Assembly (NCBI RefSeq): GCF_016735595.1
Contig: NZ_JAERRB010000017.1
Span: 1-64,000 of the forward strand
Direction of reading: 5' to 3'
Origin: Chryseolinea lacunae
GTDB lineage: Bacteria; Bacteroidota; Bacteroidia; Cytophagales; Cyclobacteriaceae
Length of the DNA stretch: 64,000 bases
Shown here: piece by piece, positions 62,844 to 64,000 of the stretch
Numbering within the stretch: position 1 is the stretch's first letter
How the letters are laid out: the number at the start of each line of letters is the position of its first letter
Translations under genes and position numbers: made by a program
The notes under the pieces: generated by a model
What the model saw: the letters and a program-made list of their open reading frames with translations, nothing else
Databases searched by the model: none
What the model was told of the DNA's origin: nothing

Positions 62844-64000
62844 ATGAAAAAGAAGAATGTCAGTGCAAAGGAAAGCTCCCGTCGGGACTTTCTTAAGAAA
62901 TCGGCCCTTGCCCTTGGCGCATTTGCCATCGTGCCCCGTCACGTTTTAGGGAAGGGATATCTCGCGCCCAGCGACACCCTCACCAAAGGCATCATCGGTG
63001 TCGGAGGTATGGGGCGTGGTCATATTCCCTATGAGGGCACCAAGGTGATTGCCATGTGTGATGTGGACAAAGTGCATTTGAAGGAAGGCATCGCGCTGGC
63101 CGGCGGAAACGTTCGTGGCTATTCCGATTTCAGAGAGCTGATCACACAACCCGACATCGACATCGTGCACATTGCCACCCCTCCCCATTGGCACGGCATC
63201 ATGTCGGTGATGGCCGCCCAGGCCGGCAAAGACGTGTGGTGCGAGAAACCCATGACCCGCACCATTGGCGAAGGCAAGCGCGTGGTGGAAGCCATGGAGC
63301 AATATGGCCGCATGTTCCGCCTCAACACCTGGTTCCGCTTCAAAGACAACTTCTATGGCCTTGGCACCGAAGTGAAACCGCTCAAGAAGGCGGTCGACAG
63401 CGGCATCCTGGGCTGGCCCCTCAAAGTCACCATCAGCGGTGTGACAGGCTTCAACTGGAAATTCTATTGGGTAGGCAAGAACAACCTCGAACCCACCCCC
63501 GTGCCGCAAGAGCTCGACTACGACATGTGGCTCGGCCCCGCACAATACAAACACTACAACCCCCACCGTGTGCACAGCACCTTCAGAGGGTATTGGGACT
63601 ATGACGGCGGCGGTCTTGGCGACATGGGCCAACACTATATCGACCCCGTGCAATATTTCCTGGGCAAAGACAACACCAGCCCTATCCGTGTTGACGTGGA
63701 CGCTCCCCAGCAACACGACGATGCCGTGGGCACCTGGAGAAGAATAGAGTTTACCTATGCCGACGGCTGCAAGATCATTCTCGACGGCGAAAACAAAGAC
63801 ACGTCGGTACCCTACATTGAAGGTCCCAAAGGAAAGATCTATCGCGGCTTCCGCTCCGACATTCCAAACATTCTGAAAGTGATCGATTCCATGCCCGACT
63901 CCGAACCGCAGGTGGGCCTGTTTTCGGATGCTGTGAAGAGCCGTAAAAAATTCGCGCTCAACGAACTGAACGGTCACCGCTCGGCCACCATCGTGAACAT
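62844..64000 (+). CDS. Gfo/Idh/MocA family oxidoreductase with Tat signal, partial at right edge
   Basis: The ATG at 62844 opens a frame that is still open at the window end (385 codons). The start MKKKNVSAKESSRRDFLKKSALALGAFAIV is a twin-arginine signal (SRRDFLKK). Then comes the Rossmann motif GIIGVGGMGRGHIPYE, PDIDIVHIATPPHWHGIMSVMAAQAGKDVWCEKPM with the family EKP lysine, and the catalytic region GGGLGDMGQHYIDPVQYFLG with Asp and His. It would be exported already folded with its nicotinamide cofactor and act on sugars in the periplasm. It is distinct from the cytosolic homologue at 58417. Confidence 0.93.
   Translation, partial: MKKKNVSAKESSRRDFLKKSALALGAFAIVPRHVLGKGYLAPSDTLTKGIIGVGGMGRGHIPYEGTKVIAMCDVDKVHLKEGIALAGGNVRGYSDFRELITQPDIDIVHIATPPHWHGIMSVMAAQAGKDVWCEKPMTRTIGEGKRVVEAMEQYGRMFRLNTWFRFKDNFYGLGTEVKPLKKAVDSGILGWPLKVTISGVTGFNWKFYWVGKNNLEPTPVPQELDYDMWLGPAQYKHYNPHRVHSTFRGYWDYDGGGLGDMGQHYIDPVQYFLGKDNTSPIRVDVDAPQQHDDAVGTWRRIEFTYADGCKIILDGENKDTSVPYIEGPKGKIYRGFRSDIPNILKVIDSMPDSEPQVGLFSDAVKSRKKFALNELNGHRSATIVN

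Overview
The window looks like chromosomal DNA of a free-living Bacteroidota, most likely order Cytophagales. The evidence is a SusC/SusD pair, many lipoproteins with a Cys lipobox, AraC-type regulators, an ASPIC/UnbV-VCBS protein, DUF1080, DUF4432 and DUF5107 families, and promoters of the Bacteroidota TAnnTTTG type. A genus cannot be fixed from sequence alone. I see no rRNA, tRNA, CRISPR array or intact transposase.

Layout. 0-8.1 kb is a patchwork of host-like and AT-rich accessory genes: a KAP NTPase, an ABC exporter, an AAA ATPase with a DUF4435-like tail, a cupin remnant cut at an inverted-repeat element, an MpaB-like protein, and an unknown gene beside a 22-codon remnant of a membrane-protein gene. 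8.1-21.3 kb holds small redox and regulator modules: HxlR with NmrA, three tandem Kelch-like lipoproteins, a receiver-histidine kinase, a second NmrA protein, three AraC/XRE-type regulators, a chloroperoxidase-like hydrolase and an SDR. 21.3-42.3 kb is a galactoside utilisation locus: SusC, SusD and a VCBS/ASPIC lipoprotein; GH36 alpha-galactosidase with mutarotase; an MFS sugar porter; an AraC regulator; a DUF5107-TPR protein; and a GH2 glycosidase. 42.4-49.4 kb is disturbed: a frameshifted and truncated outer-membrane receptor, a fibronectin-III protein, 1.3 kb of palindrome-rich non-coding DNA, and an AT-rich LRR-Roc-COR protein with an apparent C-terminal PD-(D/E)XK nuclease domain. 49.4-59.6 kb is a second sugar locus: a Tat-exported hydrolase candidate, a haem lipoprotein dehydrogenase, DUF1080, DUF4432, a cupin isomerase, a TIM-barrel isomerase and a Gfo/Idh/MocA oxidoreductase. 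59.6-62.4 kb is a GntR-ABC operon. A Tat-exported Gfo/Idh/MocA protein runs off the right edge.

The strongest regulatory signal is a shared promoter layout in the galactoside locus. Direct repeats of a TGGAnTATnC half-site, always exactly 21 bp apart, lie upstream of susC, the MFS porter, the DUF5107 gene and the GH2 gene. In each case the -7 element (TAnnTTTG or a close variant) lies about 21 nt further towards the gene. This ties four separate transcription units into one regulon, most simply controlled by the AraC protein encoded among them.

The most novel coding candidate is the Roco-nuclease protein (46321-49338). It combines a leucine-rich sensor, a GTPase switch and a probable DNase, which is the architecture expected of an immune effector. 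Several start codons were moved downstream of the longest reading frame where the family start, signal peptide or promoter demanded it.
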